In this document: positions 7,504 to 15,679 of the stretch, piece by piece | How positions within the stretch are numbered: position 1 is the stretch's first letter | Layout: each line of letters begins with the position of its first letter | Assembly: GCF_001428365.1 (NCBI RefSeq) | Contig: NZ_LMSH01000002.1 | Span: forward strand, 824,874-888,873 | DNA length: 64,000 nt | From: Arthrobacter sp. Soil763 | GTDB taxonomy: Bacteria; Actinomycetota; Actinomycetes; Actinomycetales; Micrococcaceae | Reading direction: 5' to 3' | The notes under the pieces: model-generated | What the model was told of the DNA's origin: nothing | The model's input: the letters and a program-made list of their open reading frames with translations, nothing else | Databases searched by the model: none | Program-made: the position numbers and the translations under genes

Positions 7504-8535
7504 GTGCCTGATCTTCCCGGCCAGGTCACCGCCACCGCGCTGGGCCCGTGGCCCGGCGAGGACCCTGTGGAGGCCGGCCGCATCATCCGCGGTGAGCTCG
7601 GCAGCCCGCACCTGCCCTTCCTGGCCGAGCTCCCGGGCCGGGGCGTCGGCTCGGACGCTCTGGGCCGCACGGCCTCGCTGCTCGAAGGCCTCGCCGCCGA
7701 CGTCCAGCCCTACGGCTGGCGGCTCGTGGACCGGCCGGGCAAGGACTACCTGCGCGCCCGCTCCGCGCTTTCCACGGACCTGAACATCCTGGCCGATCTC
7801 ATCGGAGCGGAGGAGTCCCCGGCCCCGGAGATCAAGGTCCAGCTGCGCGGACCGCTCAGCCTCGCCGCCGGGCTCCACCTGCACCACGGCGAACGCGCCC
7901 TGATCGACCACGGCGCCCGCCGGGATCTCGCGGCATCGCTTGCCGCCGGGATGGACGACTTCCTGCGGCGGGTGGCCGGCGCGGCGCCGGGAGCCCGGAT
8001 CACGGTGCAGCTCGACGAACCCGACATCGCCGCCGTCCTGGCCGGGACCATCCCCACCTCCAGCGGCTACCGCACCCTGCGCGCGGTGGCCGGTTCCGAA
8101 GCCACCGAATCCTGGCGGCTCGTCGTCGACGCCCTGCGTGCGGCGGGCGCCGCGGAGATTGTCATCGCCGTGCCCGAGGTGGAAGCACCCTTCGAGCGGA
8201 TCCTCGCCGCCGGAGCGGACGGGATCGCGGTCCCGCTGCGGGCACTGACCTCCCGCCAGTGGGAACACCTTGCCGCCGCGGTGGAAGCCGGGAAGCGCCT
8301 CTGGGCCGGGGTGCTGCCGGTCGACGAACCCGCCGCGGCGCTGCCGCGGGTGCCCGAAGCGGTCGAGGCGCTCTGGCGTCCGTGGCGCCAGATTGGACTT
8401 CCGGCCGCCGCGCTCGGCGCGGTCCGCGTCACCCCCGCCGGCGGCCTCGCCGGGCACATACCGGCCTCCGCGACGGCGGTGCTGGGCCGGCTGACACAGG
8501 TGGCGGACGGGCTGAACCAGCTCGCGCTCGGCTAG
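7504..8535 (+). CDS. MetE C-terminal-domain-like protein, probably without methionine synthase activity
   Basis: The 343-residue protein resembles the small 'vitamin B12-independent methionine synthase' proteins that actinobacteria often carry near mnmA and ligA. TIM-barrel features are visible: Q-L-R-G-P-L-S-L-A near residue 115, V-Q-L-D-E-P-D near residue 165, and the late V-T-P-A-G-G-L-A-G. The family needs a zinc ion held by His-x-Cys, Glu and a C-terminal Cys. This protein contains no cysteine at all, and the usual T-P-x-C-G-L-A block reads T-P-A-G-G-L-A. It is therefore unlikely to make methionine. It starts with GTG two bases after the chorismate mutase stop. Its stop overlaps the stop of the convergent gene (CTAG, 8532-8535). 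Confidence 0.8.
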   Translation: MPDLPGQVTATALGPWPGEDPVEAGRIIRGELGSPHLPFLAELPGRGVGSDALGRTASLLEGLAADVQPYGWRLVDRPGKDYLRARSALSTDLNILADLIGAEESPAPEIKVQLRGPLSLAAGLHLHHGERALIDHGARRDLAASLAAGMDDFLRRVAGAAPGARITVQLDEPDIAAVLAGTIPTSSGYRTLRAVAGSEATESWRLVVDALRAAGAAEIVIAVPEVEAPFERILAAGADGIAVPLRALTSRQWEHLAAAVEAGKRLWAGVLPVDEPAAALPRVPEAVEALWRPWRQIGLPAAALGAVRVTPAGGLAGHIPASATAVLGRLTQVADGLNQLALG

Positions 8536-9242
8536 ACCCGGGCCTCCCAGCGGTCCGGCCGGGCCGGGGCGGGCAGGTGCCCCGGCGCAGACGTCCCGCC
8601 CGGGTACGGCTCCAGGCGGTAATCGAAGTGTCCCGCGTAGACCAGCACGAGTCCGAGCTGCGGCTGGATCACCTTGACCTGGATCCGGTGCCGGCCTTCC
8701 TCCTGGGCCCACCACTGCTCCGCGTACGCCTTGGCATCCAGCGGTTCCGGCAACGGAATCCGCAACGGCCCCAGGAGCAGCCGCGACGCCTCGGACACCC
8801 CGCGCAACCTGCCCTCCGGCGTCACGGCCAGGCTCAGGTCGGTGACCAGCCGGCGGTACCTGCCGACGTAGTCGACCAGCCTCGGGGCGCCGCCGGTGGC
8901 GTCCAGGCTGGTGGTGTCGGAGAAGATCCTGGTGGTCCCCGGAAAAAAAATCTCCCGCCGGGCGGTCAGGCTGGACCGTCCGAACGGGTCAAGGTGGGCG
9001 TGGTTCTCGATCCGGAACCTGATCCCTTCGCCGTACTCCGGGAAGAACGCCTCCTCGCCGGTCGCGAGCCGCAGCAACGGCCGCAGCCAGCGCTGCCGGC
9101 AGCCGACGACGTCGAAGACGCCCTCGCCGACGCCGAAGTGCCCGGATCCCGGCGCGAGCGAGAAGTACTCCTGCAGTTCCGGCTGCAGCCGGGCAAAGTC
9201 GGGCCCGAGGCCGGTCCGGTAGATGGGGGCGTAGCTGGTCAC
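8532..9242 (-). CDS. DUF4166-like conserved protein
   Basis: A 236-residue soluble protein with no signal peptide or membrane segment. It begins Y-A-P-I-Y-R-T-G-L-G-P-D-F-A-R-L-Q-P-E-L, followed by G-x-G-V-F-D-V-V-G, a pattern I associate with the DUF4166 family of unknown function. Start GTG 9242 is supported by AGGAGG five to six bases upstream. It lies downstream of the DUF58/MoxR operon on the same strand with a 16-base gap, so it may be the last gene of that transcript. The stop codons of this gene and its convergent neighbour share bases. No function is assigned. Confidence 0.75.
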   Translation of the reverse strand: MTSYAPIYRTGLGPDFARLQPELQEYFSLAPGSGHFGVGEGVFDVVGCRQRWLRPLLRLATGEEAFFPEYGEGIRFRIENHAHLDPFGRSSLTARREIFFPGTTRIFSDTTSLDATGGAPRLVDYVGRYRRLVTDLSLAVTPEGRLRGVSEASRLLLGPLRIPLPEPLDAKAYAEQWWAQEEGRHRIQVKVIQPQLGLVLVYAGHFDYRLEPYPGGTSAPGHLPAPARPDRWEARV

Positions 9243-9258
9243 GGCATCCTCCTGGGGG

Positions 9259-10551
9259 TCACAGCCGTCCGGCGGCTTTTAAACGAATGTACGCGTCCGC
9301 GAGCGCCGGCGGCAGCTGCTGCGGTTCGGCGTCGACGACCTCGACGCCGGCGCGGCGCAGCTGGGCGCTGACCGCCTCGCGTTCGAGCAGGGCATGTTCG
9401 GCCGCCGCGGCACGGAAGACCGCGGCGGCGCTTGAGCGGTCCTGCGGCATCCGGCCGAGCGCCGGGTCGCGGACCGAAGCGACCACGACCACGTGCTCCC
9501 GGGCCAGCCGGGCGGCCACCGGCAGCAGCCCCTCCTCGGGGGCTCCGCCGTCGAGCGCAGTGAGCAGCACGACCAGCGACCGGTGGCTCGAGACCGCCCC
9601 TACCTGCGCGGGAATCCCGGGCCAGTCCAGTTCGATCAGTTCCGCCGCGAGCGGGACCATCGCCTGGACGAGGCGGCCCAGCAGCGACCCTTTCTCCGCC
9701 GAACCGGCACGGGCCCGGAGCCTGCGGTCGTAGGCGAGGAAATCGACCCGGTCACCGCCCCGTTCGGCGAGCACTGCCAGCAGCAGCGCGGCTTCGATGC
9801 CGGTATCCAGCCGCGGCTCGTCGGCGATCCGGGCGGCGGCGGTGCGCGAGGTATCCAGCAGGATCACCACCCGGCGGTCGCGTTCGGGCCGCCAGGTGCG
9901 GACCACGACGGCGGAGCGGCGGGCCGTGGCGCGCCAGTCGATGGAACGCACGTCGTCGCCGCGGACGTAGTCGCGCAGCGAGTCGAATTCGGTGCCGGCG
10001 CCGCGGATCTGGACCGCGGCCTTGCCGTCGAGTTCCCGCAACTGGCGAAGCTTGGACGGAAGGTGCCGGCGGGAGCGGAACGGCGGCAGCACGCGCAGCG
10101 ACGCGGGGCAGGGCAGCGTCCGCTGCCGTGCGGCGAGTCCCAGCGGGCCAAAGGAACGGACCGTGACGTGGGCCGCGGCCAGTTCCCCGCGACGGGTGGG
10201 CCGGAGCGCAACCTTCATCCTGCGGCGTTCGCCCGCCGGGACGAGCAGCCGCTGGACCGGCTCCTGGGCGCCTGCCGAGGGCTGCCAGGCGTCACGGACC
10301 ACAGCGTGCAGGGCGCGGCGGCCGGCATTGGCCACCGTGAGCACGGATTCCGCCGAACCGCCGAGCGGTACGTTGCCGGGGTCCGCCCGGTGCACCGAGA
10401 GGTCCCGGGGCCGGGCGGCGAGGGCCAGGTCGAGGACCGCGGCCGCGGCGAGCAGCAGTACCGTGACCATGGCGGACTGCCAGCCGGGAACGAGCAGGAC
10501 GGGAACCAGGCCCAGCAGGGCCAGCAGCACGAAGCGTCCCGAAACCGCCAT
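9259..10551 (-). CDS. DUF58 domain protein of a MoxR operon
   Basis: A 430-residue protein with two N-terminal membrane helices (about residues 5-48), then a beta-rich extracytoplasmic-type stretch, then the DUF58 block near residue 185-205 (F-D-S-L-R-D-Y-V-R-G-D-D-V-R-S-I-D-W-R-A-T-A-R), and a vWA-like C-terminal half (V-I-L-L-D-T-S-R). DUF58 proteins are almost always encoded next to MoxR ATPases and are thought to be chaperone partners or clients; the process they serve is not settled. It starts three bases after the moxR stop, so translation is coupled. Confidence 0.9.
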   Translation of the reverse strand: MAVSGRFVLLALLGLVPVLLVPGWQSAMVTVLLLAAAAVLDLALAARPRDLSVHRADPGNVPLGGSAESVLTVANAGRRALHAVVRDAWQPSAGAQEPVQRLLVPAGERRRMKVALRPTRRGELAAAHVTVRSFGPLGLAARQRTLPCPASLRVLPPFRSRRHLPSKLRQLRELDGKAAVQIRGAGTEFDSLRDYVRGDDVRSIDWRATARRSAVVVRTWRPERDRRVVILLDTSRTAAARIADEPRLDTGIEAALLLAVLAERGGDRVDFLAYDRRLRARAGSAEKGSLLGRLVQAMVPLAAELIELDWPGIPAQVGAVSSHRSLVVLLTALDGGAPEEGLLPVAARLAREHVVVVASVRDPALGRMPQDRSSAAAVFRAAAAEHALLEREAVSAQLRRAGVEVVDAEPQQLPPALADAYIRLKAAGRL

Positions 10552-10554
10552 GGC

Positions 10555-11643
10555 CTAGCGCGGGACCGGCACGGACGCGAGGATGCTGCCGAGTACCCCG
10601 TCGACCTGGACGCCGTCCATTTCCGCTTCAGGGTGCAGGGCCACCCGGTGCCGCAGGCAGGGGAGTGCGAGGGCCTTGACGTCGTCGGGGGTGACGAAGC
10701 CCCGGCCGGAGAGCCACGCCCAGGCCCGGGCCCCGTTCAGCAAGGCAGCAGCACCGCGCGGCGAGACGCCCAGCTGGAACGACGGCGCCGCTCGGGTGGC
10801 GCGGACGACGTCGACGATGTACGCGAGGACCTCGGGACCGATCTCCACGGCCGCCACGGCCTGGCGGGCCTGCTCGAGCTCGGCCGGGCCGGCGACCGGA
10901 CGCACGCCGGCCGCGGCCAGGTCGCGCGGGTCGAAGCCGGCCGCGTGCCGCCGGATCACCTCAATCTCGTCATCCCGGCCGGGCAGCGGCATGGTCAGCT
11001 TGAGCAGGAAGCGGTCGAGTTGTGCCTCCGGCAGGGGATAGGTGCCCTCGTACTCGACCGGGTTCTGCGTTGCCGCGACGATGAAGGGGGCCGGAAGCGG
11101 GCGGGAGGCGCCGTCGACCGAGACCTGCCGCTCCTCCATGGCCTCCAGCAGCGAGGCCTGCGTCTTGGGCGGCGTCCGGTTGATCTCGTCCGCCAGCAGG
11201 ATGTTGGTGAAGACCGGCCCCTCGCGGAAGCTGAATTCGGAGCTGTGCGCATCGTAAACGAGCGAACCGGTGACATCGCCGGGCATCAGGTCCGGGGTGA
11301 ACTGGATCCGCTTCGTGTCCAGGCTCAGGGCGGCCGAAAGGCTGCGCACCAGCAGCGTCTTGGCCACGCCCGGCACCCCTTCGATCAGCACATGGCCGCG
11401 GGACAGCAGGGCAATCAGCATTCCGGTGACGGTGGCGTCCTGCCCGACGACGGCCTTGGCCACCTCACGGCGGACGGCCAGCAGCGCCTGCCGGACGGGG
11501 TCGGGGTCCCGGTCGTCCCACGGGCGGGGGCCGTGCGCCGACTGGTGCGGGGCATGGTGCGGGACCGGCCGCGGCGCGGGCCAGGGGGCGGGGGCCTCCG
11601 CGGCGGCGGCGGCGCCGCCGGTGACACCGGGTAGATCGTTCAT
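10555..11643 (-). CDS. MoxR-family AAA+ ATPase
   Basis: A 362-residue AAA_3 ATPase. A Pro/His/Ala-rich leader of about 45 residues precedes the ATPase core. Walker A is G-V-P-G-V-A-K-T at residues 89-96, Walker B is L-L-A-D-E-I-N-R, and the sensor region A-T-Q-N-P-V-E-Y-E-G-T-Y-P-L-P-E-A-Q-L-D-R-F is the hallmark of MoxR proteins. The family acts as chaperone-like assembly factors together with vWA or DUF58 proteins. The start overlaps the end of the upstream DUF4350 gene by four bases (11640-11643), and DUF58 follows directly. Confidence 0.95.
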   Translation of the reverse strand: MNDLPGVTGGAAAAAEAPAPWPAPRPVPHHAPHQSAHGPRPWDDRDPDPVRQALLAVRREVAKAVVGQDATVTGMLIALLSRGHVLIEGVPGVAKTLLVRSLSAALSLDTKRIQFTPDLMPGDVTGSLVYDAHSSEFSFREGPVFTNILLADEINRTPPKTQASLLEAMEERQVSVDGASRPLPAPFIVAATQNPVEYEGTYPLPEAQLDRFLLKLTMPLPGRDDEIEVIRRHAAGFDPRDLAAAGVRPVAGPAELEQARQAVAAVEIGPEVLAYIVDVVRATRAAPSFQLGVSPRGAAALLNGARAWAWLSGRGFVTPDDVKALALPCLRHRVALHPEAEMDGVQVDGVLGSILASVPVPR

Positions 11644-12830
11644 CGGGCGTGTACCTCTTTCTCTAGTCTGTCCAGGCGCTCCGCAAAGTGCACGAGTCCG
11701 GTTTCGCTCCGCGGAATGTCGTCAACGACGGCGGCGACACTTTCCGGGGTACGGCCCAGGTGCCGGGCGGCGGCCTCAACGATGACGGCGGCGCCCGCTT
11801 CCGGGCCCAGCCGCAGCGCCCTGGCCAGCCGTACCAGCGAGCCGGCGCGGAGCACGTCCGCGGCCCGGTCCACGGCCCCTGCGTCATGGTAGAGGCGGGC
11901 ACGGCCCTCGGCCGTCTCCACCGCCTTGACCACCACCGGGATGGGCTCGAAGACCAGCGGCCCGAGCCGGCGGCCGCGCCAGAGCATCGCGAGCACCGCC
12001 ACGAAGGCCAGCCAGGGCCCGATGACGCGGGTCCACGGCGGGGCGAGCTCGTCCAGGGTGACCGGGTGCGCCGCGGCTGCCACGTCGGCCATCCCGGGCA
12101 GGTACCAGACCAGCTGCTGCTCCCTGCCCAGGGTGCGCAGCACGAGGGCGGCGTTGCCGTGCTCGGCCAGGGCCCGGTTGCTGAGGATGGCGGTGGTGCC
12201 CAGGACCACGGTCCGGCCGTCCGCGCTGCGGGCGTACAGGCCTCCCCGGCCCCCGGGTGCCGGGTAGCAAACCGCCTCCCCGAGGTACAGGAAGCCGTCC
12301 GCGGCCGACACCGACCCGGCTGCGGCGGGATCGGCATCCGCGCATGCCGGGGCGAGTTCGACTGTGCCGTCCCGCACCACGCCGGCCTGCGCAAACCCGC
12401 TGCCCACACCTTGCAGGGTAGTCAGCCGCGGGGTGACCACGACCAGCCGGTCCGCAGCTTCGCGCAGTTGCTGCAATTGCTCGCGGCCGAGGTAGCCGTT
12501 GCGGTCGTAGAGCAGGACGGTCGTGCCGGATCCGGCGCGCCGGGCGGCCTCGAGGGCCCGGGCGGTTCCCTCGAGAGAGTCCTGCTGCTCCACGGCGACG
12601 CCGTGCCGGCCCAGGATCTCCGCCGTGGCGCGCGCCCCCTCGGGGGCGGCGTTCCGGGTGGAGAGGGCAGCCCGGTCGCCGCGGGGTTGCAGTTGCAGGA
12701 CCGCCGTGAGGACCAGGGCGGCGACAAAAACGGCGGCGAGGATGGCCCAGGTGCGGTGCCGCCGGAACGCCCGGCGCGGGGTCGGGGTGTTCCCCGCGGT
12801 CGGGCGGACGGCGGCGGACTGGTCCGTCAT
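11640..12830 (-). CDS. DUF4350 domain membrane protein
   Basis: A 396-residue protein with one N-terminal membrane helix (about residues 28-46, W-A-I-L-A-A-V-F-V-A-A-L-V-L), an external domain with the DUF4350 pattern (N-A-A-P-E-G-A-R-A-T-A-E-I-L-G-R-H-G-V near residue 61-79) and a second helix near residue 270-285 before a cytoplasmic tail. DUF4350 proteins are a standard part of actinobacterial MoxR/DUF58 operons and may be a glutaminase/GATase-like fold; no activity is known. Start and stop each overlap a neighbour by ATGA, so it is translated as part of the five- or six-gene operon. Confidence 0.85.
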   Translation of the reverse strand: MTDQSAAVRPTAGNTPTPRRAFRRHRTWAILAAVFVAALVLTAVLQLQPRGDRAALSTRNAAPEGARATAEILGRHGVAVEQQDSLEGTARALEAARRAGSGTTVLLYDRNGYLGREQLQQLREAADRLVVVTPRLTTLQGVGSGFAQAGVVRDGTVELAPACADADPAAAGSVSAADGFLYLGEAVCYPAPGGRGGLYARSADGRTVVLGTTAILSNRALAEHGNAALVLRTLGREQQLVWYLPGMADVAAAAHPVTLDELAPPWTRVIGPWLAFVAVLAMLWRGRRLGPLVFEPIPVVVKAVETAEGRARLYHDAGAVDRAADVLRAGSLVRLARALRLGPEAGAAVIVEAAARHLGRTPESVAAVVDDIPRSETGLVHFAERLDRLEKEVHAR

Positions 12831-13528
12831 AGTGGCCGGGCGAGGGCATCGGGCGCGCCCTGGCGGTAGTCCGGGGCAGTGGCCGCCAGCGCCGCGTCCA
12901 GCGCGGCAAGCTCTGCGTGATCGGCGGGTCCGGCGTTGGCGCCGCCGTAACGGATGGCGTCGAAGCGGGCTGCGGCGGTGTCCAGTTCCGCGGTATGGGC
13001 GCCGAAGGCCCGGCCCAGCCGGGCCGCAACCTCGGCGGCCGTCCGGCCTGGCTGCGGGTCGAGGACGGCCCGGTCTTCAGCTGCCCGGACGAGGGCGCGG
13101 AATTGCTCGACCACGGCGGTGGACCAGTCCCCGGCCGCGGCCGCCGCGGCAGCCCGGCCGCGGTGGGCCTCCGGGGTGAGGTCCGTGCCGGCCTCGAAAA
13201 CGACCCTGGCGTCCGGCCGCCGGGCGTTGAGCCGGGGCCGTACCACCCGGACGGCGACGGCGATGACGACGGCGGCGGCGGCCAGCAGCAGCACCACCGC
13301 AACGCCGGACCCGGGCGCGTCCACCCCGCCCGGGGCGAGGGAATCCAGCCAGCGGGCGAAGTCGGCAAGGGCATTGTCGAGCCAGCTGGGCCGGGCCTCC
13401 CGGTAGGGCGCTTTCGCGAGCTCCTCGGCCGCCCAGCGGGCGGCTTCCTCCCTGCCGGGAAGCACCGGCGGTTCCGGCTGGCCGGCGGTCCATCCCGCCG
13501 CCACGCGCGGCGCGGGACCGGCCGTCAT
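12827..13528 (-). CDS. DUF4129 domain membrane protein
   Basis: A 233-residue protein with one central membrane helix (about residues 78-98, V-A-V-V-L-L-L-A-A-A-A-V-V-I-A-V) and a C-terminal DUF4129 domain, where W-S-T-A-V-V-E-Q-F-R-A-L-V-R and the later R-Y-G-G block are seen. The frame is open for 280 more codons upstream, but that part is an Arg/Pro-rich shadow of the next gene; the start at 13528 is set by an ATGA overlap with that gene's stop (13525-13528). The domain is found with transglutaminase-like or MoxR systems. Function unknown. Confidence 0.82.
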   Translation of the reverse strand: MTAGPAPRVAAGWTAGQPEPPVLPGREEAARWAAEELAKAPYREARPSWLDNALADFARWLDSLAPGGVDAPGSGVAVVLLLAAAAVVIAVAVRVVRPRLNARRPDARVVFEAGTDLTPEAHRGRAAAAAAAGDWSTAVVEQFRALVRAAEDRAVLDPQPGRTAAEVAARLGRAFGAHTAELDTAAARFDAIRYGGANAGPADHAELAALDAALAATAPDYRQGAPDALARPL

Positions 13529-14787
13529 CCGCGGACCGGGGGCCACCCGGGGGCCGGCGGCCACGGGCGGGAGCCGCCGTCGGCAGCGGCTGTCCGGCCC
13601 GGAACCCCGCCGGGTTCGGCGCCGGACTCGAGCTGCCGCATCAGGGCCAGGTCGAGGCCGTCCTTGCGCATCCGCAGATCCAGGTACACCAGCGCGACCG
13701 TCGATGTCTGGAACGCGAAGCCGACGGCGGCCACCAGGGCGGCGACGACGGTGCCGAGGACCACCACGGCGGCGTTGACCGCCTGGTCCCCGGCGTCTCC
13801 GCCCTGGGCGAAGACTGTCCCGCCCAGCCCCTGGCCGAGGAGATTCACGGGAATCAGGATGACCTGGGTGATGACCCCGACGAGCAGGCCCACCACCAGG
13901 GTGATTCCGAAGATGCGCCACCAGTGGCCCCCGGTCAGGTGCCAGGAGCGGCGCAGGCCCGCAAACGCACCGAGCTCCTCCACGGCGATCGCCGAAGGGG
14001 CTGCCTGGAAACGGATGGCCAGCCACAGCAGGACCACGGCCAGCAGCGGGAACAGGATGACCAGCAGCACCCCGGCCGATCGGTCGAGGAGGCCCACCAC
14101 GGCGACAGTTGCGGCCACGGCGAGGGCTACGGCCGCCACGGCACCGAGCACCAGCACGACGGCCAGGGCAAGGAGGGCGCCGGTGCGGGACCGCGCCAGC
14201 GTCCACATCTGGCGGAACCCGGTGGGGCGGTTCAGCAGCGACCGGGCGACGGGTACCGCCATGAAGCCCTGCATGACGACCGAGAGAAGGATTGCCAGCA
14301 GCGACAGCAGCATGGCGGCCCCGGCAACGCCGAGGCCGAGGGATACGGCGTCGGCGGGGGCGAGGGACTCCAGCCATGGGCCGAGCGGTCCGGTGGAGAC
14401 GACGCCGGAGCGGACCACGGCAGTCGTGACGGAACCCAGGGCCTGGGCGATCACCCCGGCACCGAGCATGGCCGCCGGATTGCGCCGCACGGCCTGGAAG
14501 GCGCCGTCGACGATTTCACCGAACAGCAGCGGGCGCAGCGGCACGATGCCGGGCTTCGGCGGGGCCGCGTACCGCGGCGGCCCGGGCCAGCCCGGCCCGG
14601 GGTGCGCGGCCCACTGCGGCGGTTGTCCCCACTGCGGCTGGCTGCCCGCCGGCTGCCCCCAGCGCGGTTGTCCCCACGCCGGCTGGCTGCCCGCCGGTTG
14701 TCCCCACTGCGGCTGCTGCCCCCACGTCGGCTGCGGCCCCGGCGGTCGGCCCCACGGCGGCGGACCGCCCGGCTCCTGATCAGACAA
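13525..14787 (-). CDS. Polytopic membrane protein with Gly/Gln/Pro/Trp-rich N-terminal repeats
   Basis: A 420-residue protein. The first 85 residues are low complexity, built from repeated W-G-Q-P and A-G-S-Q-P units; about six membrane helices follow in a domain like the glycerophosphodiester phosphodiesterase membrane domain. I chose TTG at 14787 (M-S-D-Q-E-P-G-G), because GGAGG lies about eight bases upstream and the region further upstream reads as non-coding. It is the first gene of the MoxR/DUF58 operon and overlaps the DUF4129 gene by four bases. No catalytic domain is present, so a scaffold or membrane-organising role is possible but unproven. Confidence 0.8.
   Translation of the reverse strand: MSDQEPGGPPPWGRPPGPQPTWGQQPQWGQPAGSQPAWGQPRWGQPAGSQPQWGQPPQWAAHPGPGWPGPPRYAAPPKPGIVPLRPLLFGEIVDGAFQAVRRNPAAMLGAGVIAQALGSVTTAVVRSGVVSTGPLGPWLESLAPADAVSLGLGVAGAAMLLSLLAILLSVVMQGFMAVPVARSLLNRPTGFRQMWTLARSRTGALLALAVVLVLGAVAAVALAVAATVAVVGLLDRSAGVLLVILFPLLAVVLLWLAIRFQAAPSAIAVEELGAFAGLRRSWHLTGGHWWRIFGITLVVGLLVGVITQVILIPVNLLGQGLGGTVFAQGGDAGDQAVNAAVVVLGTVVAALVAAVGFAFQTSTVALVYLDLRMRKDGLDLALMRQLESGAEPGGVPGRTAAADGGSRPWPPAPGWPPVRG
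14611..14733. repeat. In-frame degenerate tandem repeats coding for W-G-Q-P / A-G-S-Q-P units
   Basis: On the plus strand the block repeats CCCCACTGCGG- and GGCTGGCTGCCCGCCGG-like segments, with the longest pair being nearly identical (around 14637-14650 and 14681-14700). It is inside the coding sequence of the membrane protein and keeps frame. Slipped-strand length changes would alter the number of repeat units without breaking the protein. Confidence 0.7.
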
Positions 14788-15004
14788 ACTTTTCCTCCCC
14801 AAAGAAAGTGCCCTGCGGACGCCGCGGCCTGGCCCCGTATCTCCGCTGCGCCCACCCGCCGGCGCGGGCCCGCGCCAAGCTTGCCCCCAGCCTATAGTTT
14901 CGGCCGCCCGCCGCAAGCACCCCGGCGCCCGCCTCCGCCGGCGGCGCCATGCCGGGAACCGCCCGAATACGACAAAGCCATTTCAATAGGGGAATATATA
15001 AGCT

Positions 15005-15679
15005 ATGAAGGCACGGATTTTGGTTGTGGACGATGACGAGGCGCTGGCCGAGATGATCGGTATTGTGCTGCGCAACGACGGCTTCGACCCCGTCTTTTGC
15101 GCCGACGGCAGCCAGGCCCTGGACATCTTCCGTTCCGCCAAACCGGACCTGGTGCTGCTGGACCTGATGCTCCCGGGCATGGACGGCATCGAAGTATGCC
15201 GCCAGATCCGCGGGGAGTCCGATGTCCCGATCGTGATGCTGACCGCCAAGTCCGACACCTCCGACGTCGTGCGCGGGCTCGAATCCGGCGCCGACGACTA
15301 CGTGCCGAAGCCCTTCAAACCGGCCGAACTCGTGGCCCGGGTCCGGGCGCGGCTGCGCCCCGGCGACCAGAAAGCCCCCGAGACGCTCCGCATCGCCGAC
15401 GTCACGATCGACGTCGCCGGCCACGTGGTGAGCCGCAACAGCGAACGGATTTCGCTGACCCCGCTGGAGTTTGACCTGCTGGTCGCCCTGGCGCGCAAGC
15501 CGTGGCAGGTCTTCACCCGGGAGCTGCTCCTGGAACAGGTGTGGGGCTACCGCCACGCCGCGGACACCCGGCTGGTCAACGTCCACGTCCAGCGGCTCCG
15601 CTCGAAGATCGAACGCGACCCGGAAGCCCCCGAAGTTGTATTGACGGTCCGTGGTGTCGGCTACAAAGCAGGTTCCTGA
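15005..15679 (+). CDS. mtrA: DNA-binding response regulator MtrA
   Basis: An OmpR/PhoB-type regulator of 224 residues. The receiver domain has the acidic pocket V-D-D-D-E near residue 8, phospho-acceptor Asp53 in L-L-D-L-M-L-P-G-M-D-G, Thr80 and Lys102. The winged-helix domain follows from about residue 127, with L-T-P-L-E-F-D-L-L and V-N-V-H-V-Q-R-L-R-S-K-I. The sequence and the mtrA-mtrB-lpqB order identify it as MtrA, the essential actinobacterial regulator of cell-wall and division genes. An AGGGGAA about ten bases upstream supports the ATG. The mtrB start lies inside its last ten codons, so the kinase is translationally coupled. Confidence 0.96.
   Translation: MKARILVVDDDEALAEMIGIVLRNDGFDPVFCADGSQALDIFRSAKPDLVLLDLMLPGMDGIEVCRQIRGESDVPIVMLTAKSDTSDVVRGLESGADDYVPKPFKPAELVARVRARLRPGDQKAPETLRIADVTIDVAGHVVSRNSERISLTPLEFDLLVALARKPWQVFTRELLLEQVWGYRHAADTRLVNVHVQRLRSKIERDPEAPEVVLTVRGVGYKAGS

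Noticed and set aside
12827..14377. A long 516-codon version of the DUF4129 gene
   Set aside because: The added N-terminal 280 codons are Arg/Pro/Gly-rich and lie antiphase to the membrane-protein gene. The ATGA overlap at 13525-13528 gives a natural start.
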